Source of the DNA: CBDUQN01 sp965369375
GTDB taxonomy: Bacteria > Krumholzibacteriota > Krumholzibacteriia > Krumholzibacteriales > Krumholzibacteriaceae
Length of the DNA stretch: 28,002 nt
Direction: 5' to 3'
Assembly (NCBI GenBank): GCA_965369375.1
Contig: CBDUQN010000038.1
Span: 1 to 28,002, forward strand
The stretch's first letter is position 1. Each line of letters begins with the position of its first letter. A program made the translations under genes and the position numbers. Below, piece after piece: positions 18,614 through 25,993 of this stretch. Under the pieces are notes generated by a model. The model saw only the letters and a program-made list of their open reading frames with translations. It did no database searches and was not told the origin of the DNA.

Positions 18614-19767
18614 TTCACCGCTTCCTTTATTGTGTCGTAAACATCATCGGGATTATGCACCGTTCCGCCCGAGTGGCCGACGAGGTACGATTCACACAAG
18701 CCCGCCGCGCAGCGGTTCATTTCGAGGAATACCTGTCCGTAATTCATCTCGACCATGATGAGCGCCTTTACTTTTTCGGCAAGCTCTCTGACTCTCTTCT
18801 CGGGGAACGGCCAGACGGTAACCATTTTTACCTGGCCGATTTTTATCCCTTCGTTGCGCGCTTTGGTGATTGCCGGCTGCACGACGCGTGAAGAGATTCC
18901 GTATGCCATGACCACCACATCGGCATCGTCGGTATCATTCTCTTCGAGCCAGATGATATTTTCGGTATTCGAGCGTATCTTTTCCATCAGCCGGTGTAAG
19001 TTTACTTTCTGGGTTTCGGCATCGATGACGGGATACCCCCGGTAATCGTGTGTCAGTCCGGTGATGTGAAACTTGTACCCCTCGCCGACGGGCAGCATGG
19101 GGGATATGAGGCTGCCGTCGTCTTCATAGGGCCACGCTTCACCGGGCTTTTTCTTCGTATAGTTCCGTTCGATGAGCTCGATCTCCTCGGGAGGCGGTAT
19201 GACGACCTTCTCCGTCATGTGTCCGACACACTCGTCCGTCATGATGAGAACCGGCGTGCGGTACTTCTCGCTGAGGTTGAACGCGTGCACGGCGAGCTCG
19301 AACGATTCCTGGGGTGAGTCGGGAGCGAGGGCGATTACCTCGTAATCGCCGTGCGAGCCCCAGCGCGCCTGCATCATGTCGGCCTGGCCGGGAAGGGTCG
19401 GCAGCCCTGTCGAGGGGCCGCCCCGCTGGACATTAACGAGCACGCAGGGTGTCTCGAGCATGATCCCCAGGCCGAAGTTCTCCATCATGAGCGAAAATCC
19501 CGGCCCCGACGTGCATGACATCGATTTCTTTCCTCCCCATGATGCGCCGAGGATCGCCGCCATGCTCGCGAGCTCGTCCTCCATCTGGACGAAGAGGCCG
19601 CCGATCGTGGGGAATCGCAGGGAAACCCGCTCGGCGATCTCCGTCGAAGGCGTGATCGGGTAGCCGGCGAAAAACTTGCAGCCCGCCGCAATCGCCCCTT
19701 CGGCGATTGCATGGTTGCCGTCGAGGTAATGCGCACCGGTCAGGACGTTTTCCTTTTCAGCTTTCAC
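18610..19767 (-). CDS. korA: 2-oxoacid:ferredoxin oxidoreductase alpha subunit
   Basis: 385 residues from GTG 19765-19767, which overlaps the korD stop (GTGA) and has AGAGGTG just upstream. A longer frame to 19827 has no support. GYPITPSTE at 35-43 is the alpha-subunit signature. SCTSGPGFSLMMEN and the conserved QRGGPSTGLPT follow. Length and motif order match KorA/VorB-type alpha subunits (about 375-390). It forms the active-site dimer with KorB and receives electrons from TPP-bound 2-oxoacid. Central role: CoA-dependent oxidation of 2-oxoglutarate, or the reverse reductive carboxylation. Confidence 0.93.
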   Translation of the reverse strand: MKAEKENVLTGAHYLDGNHAIAEGAIAAGCKFFAGYPITPSTEIAERVSLRFPTIGGLFVQMEDELASMAAILGASWGGKKSMSCTSGPGFSLMMENFGLGIMLETPCVLVNVQRGGPSTGLPTLPGQADMMQARWGSHGDYEVIALAPDSPQESFELAVHAFNLSEKYRTPVLIMTDECVGHMTEKVVIPPPEEIELIERNYTKKKPGEAWPYEDDGSLISPMLPVGEGYKFHITGLTHDYRGYPVIDAETQKVNLHRLMEKIRSNTENIIWLEENDTDDADVVVMAYGISSRVVQPAITKARNEGIKIGQVKMVTVWPFPEKRVRELAEKVKALIMVEMNYGQVFLEMNRCAAGLCESYLVGHSGGTVHNPDDVYDTIKEAVK

Positions 19768-20045
19768 TTGTTCACCTCTTCTCCCTCTTCCTCGATCCGC
19801 ACGCAGTAAATAGCGAAGTCTGGGCAAAGCATCTCACAGAGGTCACAGTTGACACATTCTTCGGGCTTGATGACTTCCGGCGGATGGTACCCTTTGGAAT
19901 TGAACTCCTCGGAGAGGATGAGAACGCCCTTGGGGCAGTATTCCACACAGAATCCGCACCCCTTGCAGCGTTCCTTGATGATGTGCAGTTCTCCCCTGGG
20001 AATCTTGAGCTTGTCGATGTCGAGTGGTGTTCTCCAGAATGGCAT
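19764..20045 (-). CDS. korD: 2-oxoacid:ferredoxin oxidoreductase delta subunit (2[4Fe-4S] ferredoxin)
   Basis: 93 residues. Two ferredoxin-type sites: C27/C30/C33/C37 and C64/C67/C70/C74, with CP after each fourth Cys. It is the first gene of the operon. A GCGGAGG site lies 6 nt before the ATG at 20045. It is the likely electron exit of the Kor enzyme, and may pass electrons to the HdrA/MvhD proteins encoded downstream. Confidence 0.92.
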   Translation of the reverse strand: MPFWRTPLDIDKLKIPRGELHIIKERCKGCGFCVEYCPKGVLILSEEFNSKGYHPPEVIKPEECVNCDLCEMLCPDFAIYCVRIEEEGEEVNK

Positions 20046-20454
20046 GCGAGGCCTCCGCTCTAAGGCCGTGCGTGGCCGTACCGTGGGTTGAGTGATTCAA
20101 CGATGATATAACCGCGCATTCCCGGTGAAGGTCGGGACACCGGCAACTAATCATGCAATTTTTAATTGCGCTGCTTCTCGAATGTCCCGGCCGCTATGTC
20201 AAAAAGGGCGAAGTCGAACTCGAAGTGCCGTTCGCTTCACCTCTCTCATGAACGCGGTTTTTTACGGTCAATACTGTAAGATATTCCGTAATAAATGTCC
20301 AGCTTTCATTTAATGAAAAGTAAAGATAGCAGCCGTGCCGGCGCTTATTGCGGCATTCGCTCTTTTCTTGGTTGTCAGCCTTGCCTGGAGCGTGTATGTT
20401 TTTGTAGAGATAGGCGTTATTCAATGGCGCCAGGAAGCGATTTCTCGAATAAAA
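20046..20454. promoter_or_regulatory. Divergent intergenic region upstream of korD and of the stand-alone gamma gene
   Basis: About 400 nt with no convincing gene. It holds two inverted repeats: CCGGTG/CACCGG (20122-20143, 10-nt loop) and GCAATT/AATTGC (20155-20169, 3-nt loop). Either could be an operator or a leader hairpin. TTGACA lies at 20197-20202 on the minus strand, but no good -10 box follows at 16-18 nt. Between 20335 and 20454 there is an in-frame hydrophobic extension of the next gene (see there). Promoters for both directions must lie here but are not securely assigned. Confidence 0.5.
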
Positions 20455-21006
20455 ATGGCTTTCCGGTACAACATACGATTCAGCGGTGCGAGAGGGCAGG
20501 GCCTCATACAGGGGGCCCGGATTCTGGCCGAGGCGGCTGCAATATACGACGACAAGAATGCTTCCGAGAGCTGCTCGTACGGTCCCGAGGCGCGGGGGAG
20601 TACCGCCCGCGTGGAGATTATCATATCCGATGAGGCGATAGACTATCCTAAGGTCGAATCGGTCGATTTTCTTCTGACGCTCACCCAGGAGGCGTACGAC
20701 AAATATGTGGGCGATTGCAAACCCGACGGCATCATTGTCGTGGATAACCTCATACAGACCGGTGAGGAGGCCGGGGGACGCACATTGTTCTCCGTACCGT
20801 TTATGTCAATCGCGAAGGAAGAATGCGGTAGGGTTTCCATGGTCAATATCGTAGCACTCGGATTTTTCACCGGAGTGAGCGACGTGGTGAGTGAAAAATC
20901 GATTCGGCAGGCTATTCTATCGCGTGCACCGAAGATGTCCGAGGAGAGTTACATCAAGGCGTATGAAGCCGGATTGCTGGCTGCCGAACAATTGATCGGC
21001 AAATAA
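20455..21006 (+). CDS. Stand-alone 2-oxoacid:acceptor oxidoreductase gamma-type protein
   Basis: 183 residues from ATG 20455. RFSGARGQGL at 8-17 and SYGPEARGST at 41-50 are the gamma-subunit hallmarks, and length matches. No alpha, beta or delta subunit is beside it on this strand. The divergent kor operon has its own gamma gene. It may be an alternative gamma for that enzyme. The frame extends upstream to a GTG at 20335 and would add a 40-residue hydrophobic segment predicting a membrane anchor. Neither start has a clear ribosome site, so I chose the one where gamma homology begins. It is followed 69 nt later by the nucleotidyltransferase gene. Confidence 0.82.
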   Translation: MAFRYNIRFSGARGQGLIQGARILAEAAAIYDDKNASESCSYGPEARGSTARVEIIISDEAIDYPKVESVDFLLTLTQEAYDKYVGDCKPDGIIVVDNLIQTGEEAGGRTLFSVPFMSIAKEECGRVSMVNIVALGFFTGVSDVVSEKSIRQAILSRAPKMSEESYIKAYEAGLLAAEQLIGK

Positions 21007-21075
21007 AATTTACGTGCACGGACAACGCATGCGCCGGTGAATTGCAATTGTTTTACGGCTAAAAGGATTCATCTC

Positions 21076-24030
21076 ATGAAGAACCCCTTGACCCGTCTCA
21101 CCGAGAAGACCGCCGCACTCGGTAATTACAACCGCCGCTACCTTCATATCATCTCGAGTAACAGCGAGAAACTGACCGCGGCGCTCGAGCAGCAGGGGAA
21201 GCTCGACCGGGTTCACCTCTGGAGTTACTCGATGGAGATTCCCGGCGAAATGGACACCGTGCGCGATGCGGCCTCGAGCCGCGATGAGGCGCTCGACTTT
21301 CTCGGATGTTACTACGCCATGCAGTTTCTGCAGATGAACCTGCGCATGGTCGATGTCGTCAATCTCGAGCTCGCGACGAGTCTCGAACGCGGGCAGACGG
21401 GCAAAAAACTCATGCTCGAAGCGGGGCGCATGTTCCGCTACCTCACGAAGATCTACATGGAGCGCCTGCTCGACATCTTTCTCGATCGAGAAAACACGCC
21501 CGAGTTCGTCATGCTCGGCGTCGGTACGAGATCCGACCAGGACGACATCGATCTGGGAATCGTTCATCACGGAGAGAGAAGCCCCGAAGTTCTCAACCGC
21601 GCAATCGGACAACTGTCGAGCCAGATGTTCAAGACCGCAACGCAGCTGCACTTTCATCTCTCCGAGCATGTCGGGGGCGGCAAAGGCCTCTCCGCTACCA
21701 TTGATGAGTACGAGGAGCTTCTCGATAACGATGATTACGACTTTGTCATGGTGACCGAGATGCTCGGAGCGGCGGCGATTCTCGGGAGTCACCAACTCTT
21801 CGAACAGTTTCGTGCCAAGGTGACGGACCGTTTCTTTTTCAATCCGAAGGCGAGAGCGAACCGCTTTCACGAAGGGTACCTCAGAGGGATACTCGGCGAG
21901 ATCCGCTCGCTGCTGACCCGGCCAAAGCCGTCGGACACGATCAATCCAAAGGAGGACGCGCTGCGTCCCATCAAGGGACTTCTCTCGGCGCTCAAGCTCG
22001 TCTACGGGATCAGAAAGGTCAACGCCTGGAATATCATAGACGAGCTCAAGGAAAAGAATCCGGAGCGCATCGCTCAGTACGAGGACCTCGAGAAGCCGTT
22101 GAGCTTCTTCGAGATGTTCCGGTATCTCTACCAGATCATGGTCGCGCAGGACGAGGATGTCTGTCTCTACGAGCCGAGCATCGAAGCAATGGTGGCCCGG
22201 ATCGCCGAAATGATCGGGCTCGAGAAGAAGGGTGTCGTCACCGCTAAGGATTTCCTTCTCGTCCTCTACTATGAGTTTCTCGAGAAGAGTATCAAGGCGA
22301 TCGATGTCTTGACCGGTGACCTGAAGCGGCATCTCCGAGACGTAAGCATATACACACCGATCTTCACGGGAGAGATCCACCGGAGACCCGGGTACCGGGG
22401 AAACCTCGCCGTCGATTTTATCAAGGCTTCGACTTTTTCCGGTGGTATTACCTACTGGGACGACTTTCTCGAAGTGCTCGGCGGCAGTGACGACAGTTTC
22501 TACAACGAATTCGTCGATAGTTTTCATGAACTGCCCGAAAAGATGACAGCCAAGGTAGCCGCCGGCTATGTTTCGGGCACCAAGTACGGCGTATCATCCA
22601 TAATGCGGTTCCTCGTCATTCTCGGCAAGAAGGCGAAAAACGAAAAAGGAACGGCAACATTCGATCTCATCAGTGGAATGTTTATCGACGAGCTGGCTCA
22701 GCTTGGGAGTGCATCCGCATCACTGATCCACATGTCTCACGCGGATCCGGGGGTGTTGAACAGCTTTCTCGCGCTGCTGAAATGGAATGCGCTCGAGCGC
22801 TTGCAGGCGCTCGCTCAACGCAAGCCGATTCTCCCGGAGCTCCAGCAACTCCACGACCAGCTTCTCGCGCTCATCAATGTTCACTATCAGAGCAGCCACT
22901 TCTTCAAACGGCATTTCCATCGGATACTGGAAAAGTACCCCGTATTCATCAAGAATTTGCACAACAACGAAAAAATAAAGGAGATGGCAAACGGCTTCTA
23001 TGGGGATCTCACGGCGCTCGCATCACTCGATGAGCGGTTCGAACGGCTCGGTGATTATTACGATATGGAGTTTGTTCGCGTGAGTCTCATGGCGATGGCC
23101 GGTGCGGGGTGCGCGCAGACCGATGCCGAGTTTATCGAGTTCTGCGACAATTATACCCAGACACTGTACGAGTTCTGTCTGCAGGACGTGCATCTGTCGC
23201 TCGGTTACGCGATGCATTTCCATGACCGGTTTGCGCTCTATGCGGCGGGAGGACTCGCGCGTGAGCAGGGCTTCGACGATGACTACGATATGATCGTTAT
23301 TCTCGATTCGAATAACAAAGAGGAGATCGACTACTGCAGCAAGATCGTAGCAAAAATGAATTCGCATATATTGAAACGCGGCATCCTGCCGCATCACCGG
23401 TTCGCGGGCCACTTCGACAGCTACGTCGTGAGCCTCGATCAGCTCGCGGAGTGCCTCACGACCGGCGCGGAGGACGTTTTCGTCGATCAATCACAGATTC
23501 TCAGTTCCCGTATGCTCGTCGGCAGCAGCAAGCTGGAGGAGGAACTGCAGCGAAAGATCATCGGTCCGTACATCTTCGAACGTGAGCAGGAGTACATCGG
23601 GTTCATGCTCGAGGAGATGGAATCGCGCCACGGGCAGGGGGACAATGGTCAGAGAAACAATATCAAGGAGTGCAAGGGCGGATTGCGGGACATAGAAATG
23701 CTTCTTCTGATATGCAAGGCGCGGCACAAGGTTCGCGATCCTCTGACGCGCAAGTTCCTGCGGCGTCTCGTCGAGATCGATCCCGCGCACGGAGAGCAAT
23801 ACGCCTATATGGAAAGACACCTGAATTTTCTCAAGAACCTGCGTGATCTCTACCGCCTCAAGGTGGCCGCGCGTGACGATATAGAGCAGGAGCACCTTTC
23901 ATCGGTGGCGGCGAGTATCGGATACGGAAACGATAGCGAGGCCGCCGGGCGGCTGTACAATGATTTTCTGGAAAAGACCGATCGGGCCGCCACCGTCATT
24001 ATGGGATTGATGGCGGGGATAGCTACATAG
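21076..24030 (+). CDS. Two-headed GlnD/GlnE-like nucleotidyltransferase
   Basis: 984 residues from ATG 21076 (AAGGA 8 nt upstream); a GTG at 21037 is an unlikely alternative. Two nucleotidyltransferase-like sites are visible: LGVGTRSDQDDIDLGIV at about 147-163 and AAGGLAREQGFDDDYDMIVI at about 721-740, each with the G-x-x-R...DxD arrangement. Near 865-874 the motif KECKGGLRDIE is like the GGLRDI/GGIRDIE box of PII uridylyltransferase (GlnD) and glutamine synthetase adenylyltransferase (GlnE). The overall size resembles GlnE, but sequence between the sites is not recognisable. A regulatory nucleotide-transfer role is inferred; the target is unknown. It is on the same strand as, and 69 nt after, the stand-alone gamma gene, so they are probably cotranscribed. 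Confidence 0.78.
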   Translation: MKNPLTRLTEKTAALGNYNRRYLHIISSNSEKLTAALEQQGKLDRVHLWSYSMEIPGEMDTVRDAASSRDEALDFLGCYYAMQFLQMNLRMVDVVNLELATSLERGQTGKKLMLEAGRMFRYLTKIYMERLLDIFLDRENTPEFVMLGVGTRSDQDDIDLGIVHHGERSPEVLNRAIGQLSSQMFKTATQLHFHLSEHVGGGKGLSATIDEYEELLDNDDYDFVMVTEMLGAAAILGSHQLFEQFRAKVTDRFFFNPKARANRFHEGYLRGILGEIRSLLTRPKPSDTINPKEDALRPIKGLLSALKLVYGIRKVNAWNIIDELKEKNPERIAQYEDLEKPLSFFEMFRYLYQIMVAQDEDVCLYEPSIEAMVARIAEMIGLEKKGVVTAKDFLLVLYYEFLEKSIKAIDVLTGDLKRHLRDVSIYTPIFTGEIHRRPGYRGNLAVDFIKASTFSGGITYWDDFLEVLGGSDDSFYNEFVDSFHELPEKMTAKVAAGYVSGTKYGVSSIMRFLVILGKKAKNEKGTATFDLISGMFIDELAQLGSASASLIHMSHADPGVLNSFLALLKWNALERLQALAQRKPILPELQQLHDQLLALINVHYQSSHFFKRHFHRILEKYPVFIKNLHNNEKIKEMANGFYGDLTALASLDERFERLGDYYDMEFVRVSLMAMAGAGCAQTDAEFIEFCDNYTQTLYEFCLQDVHLSLGYAMHFHDRFALYAAGGLAREQGFDDDYDMIVILDSNNKEEIDYCSKIVAKMNSHILKRGILPHHRFAGHFDSYVVSLDQLAECLTTGAEDVFVDQSQILSSRMLVGSSKLEEELQRKIIGPYIFEREQEYIGFMLEEMESRHGQGDNGQRNNIKECKGGLRDIEMLLLICKARHKVRDPLTRKFLRRLVEIDPAHGEQYAYMERHLNFLKNLRDLYRLKVAARDDIEQEHLSSVAASIGYGNDSEAAGRLYNDFLEKTDRAATVIMGLMAGIAT

Positions 24031-24072
24031 CGCCCCCGTGCGGATAATCGGGTGTCTGTTTTCTGTGTAGTT

Positions 24073-24945
24073 TTACTGCTTGATCATTTCGAGCAAACGG
24101 TCGATCTTGACCTTGTGCCTGTTCAGGCCCACATCTTCGATTCCCATCCCCTGCGCAATCCCGAGAAGCTGGAAATAGTACACGATCGGCACGCCGAAGG
24201 TCTTGCCGAGCTTTCTTCCGAGCACGACCTGCCCCAGATCGAATTCGTCGAAACAGGTCGGGCAGATGAGACCCATGCAATCGGCTTCGTTGCTCTTTAC
24301 CGATTCCAGGATGTCGGCGAGCATGTGCTGTGGGATCGCATCGGTCACGCATGCCCTGCCGCAGCAGAGGAGTGTCATCTCGTGGTGGATCGGCTCCGCT
24401 CCGATCGCCTCGAGCAGCGTTTCGAGTATCGTCGGGTGGTCGGGGTCGTCCACGCGCATCACCCGTGACGGCTTGAGCAGGTGGCAACCGTAGTGAACGG
24501 CCACCTTGAGCCCCTCGAGGGGCCGCTTTACCGTCTCGATGATCCGTTCTATTCCAAAGTCGTCACGGAGAATCGTTACCGCGTGTCGGACGTCTACCGA
24601 GCCCTTGAATTCACGTCCGATCTTTTTGAGCTGCTTGTTGATCAGGCCCTTGAGATTTTCGTCCTCTTTGAGAGCAAGATTTACCTCGGACAGTGTTGCG
24701 GTGCAACCGGAGCAGGTAGTGACGATATCGTGACCAAGATCTTCGGCGATGGAGATGTTGCGGGCGGCGATCGAGTACCATTCCATCTTGTCTCGCGCCT
24801 GAAAGTATATCGGGTCCGGGCAGCATGTGAATCCATCGACGTCTACGAGCTCAACTCCGATACGATCGAGGGTGCGCCGTACGGCCGCCTCGAACCACGG
24901 GAATTTGGTCGTCATCATACATCCAAAAAAGGGAATGTATTTCAT
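24073..24945 (-). CDS. hdrB: Heterodisulfide reductase subunit B
   Basis: 290 residues, the usual HdrB length. Two CCG domains: C9, C41-C42, C78, C81; then C154, C194-C195, C228, C231. These carry the two noncubane [4Fe-4S] clusters used for disulfide cleavage. It is encoded directly after hdrC with a 4-nt ATGA overlap and forms an HdrBC module. The HdrA it needs is likely one of those in the operon 4 kb away, since none is adjacent. It converges on the nucleotidyltransferase gene. Confidence 0.93.
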   Translation of the reverse strand: MKYIPFFGCMMTTKFPWFEAAVRRTLDRIGVELVDVDGFTCCPDPIYFQARDKMEWYSIAARNISIAEDLGHDIVTTCSGCTATLSEVNLALKEDENLKGLINKQLKKIGREFKGSVDVRHAVTILRDDFGIERIIETVKRPLEGLKVAVHYGCHLLKPSRVMRVDDPDHPTILETLLEAIGAEPIHHEMTLLCCGRACVTDAIPQHMLADILESVKSNEADCMGLICPTCFDEFDLGQVVLGRKLGKTFGVPIVYYFQLLGIAQGMGIEDVGLNRHKVKIDRLLEMIKQ

Positions 24946-25445
24946 TCTGAGTCGCTTTCGAGGAGTTTTTTCAAATCGTCTACCGGGTAACTCGTAATAG
25001 GAGGCAATCCGAGTTCATTGCGACGTTTCTCTATTATCGCCGTCACCCTCGTAGTGATTCCACTGATGAGCACGGCGTCGGAGACATCGTGGACTATGGC
25101 CGGCGCCTTTCCTTCCTTGGTGCAGATATTCTTGAGCGCAATGATGACATCGACGGGGCGCACATCCTGCGGGCACCGCTCGGAGCAGGTATAGCAGTTC
25201 GTGCATTCCCAGATCTCCGAATCGGGGGAGATAAGCTCGTCCTCAAATCCGAGGAGCGTCTTGAGCAGGATGAGGCGCGGATTGAATCTATTGGAATAAA
25301 ATGAGGCGGGGCAGTCGCCGACGCAGGCGCCGCACTGGTAACAGTAGTTGTGCCTGAATCCTTCCGCAACGGCGTTGAGCTTCTCTCGAAACTCGAATGC
25401 CACCTGCTGCGTATTGTTCGGTTGTGTATTTGTCTTATCGTTCAA
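24942..25445 (-). CDS. hdrC: Heterodisulfide reductase subunit C
   Basis: 167 residues. Two [4Fe-4S] sites: C35/C38/C41/C45 and C81/C84/C87/C91. It links HdrA to HdrB. The frame begins at a TTG (25443-25445); no ATG lies upstream before a stop at 25479-25481. No strong ribosome site is seen, so a rare-codon start or a shorter start (GTG at residue 15) is possible. A good promoter lies about 80 nt upstream. It is followed by hdrB with ATGA overlap. Confidence 0.9.
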   Translation of the reverse strand: MNDKTNTQPNNTQQVAFEFREKLNAVAEGFRHNYCYQCGACVGDCPASFYSNRFNPRLILLKTLLGFEDELISPDSEIWECTNCYTCSERCPQDVRPVDVIIALKNICTKEGKAPAIVHDVSDAVLISGITTRVTAIIEKRRNELGLPPITSYPVDDLKKLLESDSE

Positions 25446-25521
25446 GAGCCGGCCCCGCCGCAGTATTGGTTGGTTGATTCAACTGAAAGATTCGACATCC
25501 AATCTGCCGACTTCACCGGTA

Positions 25522-25551
25522 ATTAAACCAGTTTTAACGGGCAAAAGTCAA
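25522..25551 (-). promoter_or_regulatory. Candidate sigma70-type promoter of hdrCB
   Basis: On the minus strand, TTGACT (25551-25546) is followed after 18 nt by TTTAAT (25527-25522), a 5/6 and 5/6 match to consensus. It sits between the SelW-like gene and hdrC and points to hdrC, giving a 5' leader of about 70 nt. Confidence 0.5.
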
Positions 25552-25564
25552 TATCGTAATATTT

Positions 25565-25807
25565 TCACGGTTTCAGACGGCGAAGAATCATGTTGATCTC
25601 TCCCTTATAGGGGAACCTGTTCTCGCAGCAGCTTCCCTCCTTTTTCGAAAAGATCAAACTTTTATCGAGATGGACGCTGAACTCACCGAGTGCTCCTTCG
25701 CTGACAGCGACCTCGATGTCGGCGAACTCCCCTCGTATCTCCTTTTCCACACGGGAAGCTTCAGGCAGGTAGTTTCAAGATCCGCAGTATTTGATGATAA
25801 CCTTCAT
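25565..25807 (-). CDS. SelW-like (Rdx family) selenoprotein with CGSU motif
   Basis: 80 residues from ATG 25807 (GGAGG 4 nt upstream), read through one UGA at 25775-25777. The protein opens MKVIIKYCGSUNYLPEA, which is the thioredoxin-like beta1 strand followed by the C-x-x-U redox motif of SelW/SelT/Rdx12. The family pattern continues with a strand rich in charged residues and a C-terminal helix-strand. Length is right for the family (about 80-90). Without Sec only a 61-residue fragment from residue 20 would be called. Function in bacteria is unknown, probably a thiol oxidoreductase. It lies upstream of hdrCB on the same strand, which may have its own promoter. Confidence 0.88.
25745..25757 (-). 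promoter_or_regulatory. Weak candidate SECIS hairpin of the SelW-like gene
   Basis: On the coding strand, TTCC-CGTGT-GGAA gives a 4-bp stem with a 5-nt loop that starts 22 nt after the UGA. Distance is right but the stem is short and the loop lacks the GGU of the hdrA hairpins. It may extend with bulges (CCT/AGG). Confidence 0.3.
25775..25777 (-). other. UGA selenocysteine codon (Sec11 of the SelW-like protein)
   Basis: The UGA sits in the fourth position of C-G-S-U directly after the hydrophobic first strand, which is the exact place of Sec in SelW-type proteins. A ribosome site and ATG lie at the right distance upstream, and the frame continues with Rdx-like sequence. Confidence 0.9.
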
Positions 25808-25912
25808 ATTTCCTCCTTACGATTCACCGAAGGGCGTATTCCAGTCTGCTTGTGTTTTTCGCGTAATCAATTGCACGAACAGTCATTATCCCGAAATGGC
25901 CGATTCTATGCC

Positions 25913-25940
25913 TTGACTAATTAAGTGAATAGTATACCAT
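25913..25940 (+). promoter_or_regulatory. Candidate sigma70-type promoter of the flavin reductase
   Basis: TTGACT (25913-25918), 16-nt spacer, TACCAT (25935-25940). The start codon follows about 50 nt after the -10. Match 5/6 and 4/6. Confidence 0.45.
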
Positions 25941-25993
25941 AATGAAGCTAAGGGTAAAGATACAGTTATTATTCACGAGGAAGGAGGAGTGAA

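Noticed and set aside
17651..18640. 329-codon + strand frame over korC/korB
   Set aside because: Antisense shadow of clear Kor genes; no ribosome site and no domain.
20197..20202. Perfect TTGACA on the minus strand upstream of korD
   Set aside because: No acceptable -10 hexamer at 16-18 nt, so it is not reported as a promoter.
20153..20251. 32-codon + strand frame with coding-like residues between the divergent genes
   Set aside because: No ribosome site, no recognisable family, and it overlaps an inverted repeat. It could be a gene remnant, but evidence is too thin.
21010..22527. 505-codon open frame antisense to the nucleotidyltransferase gene
   Set aside because: It is the mirror of a GC-rich coding strand, has no start support, and its translation is low-complexity charged sequence with no recognisable domain. 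The + strand frame has motifs.
24031..24072. Possible terminator between the nucleotidyltransferase gene and hdrB
   Set aside because: Only a 4-bp CCCG/CGGG pairing with a 10-nt loop can be drawn, which is too weak.
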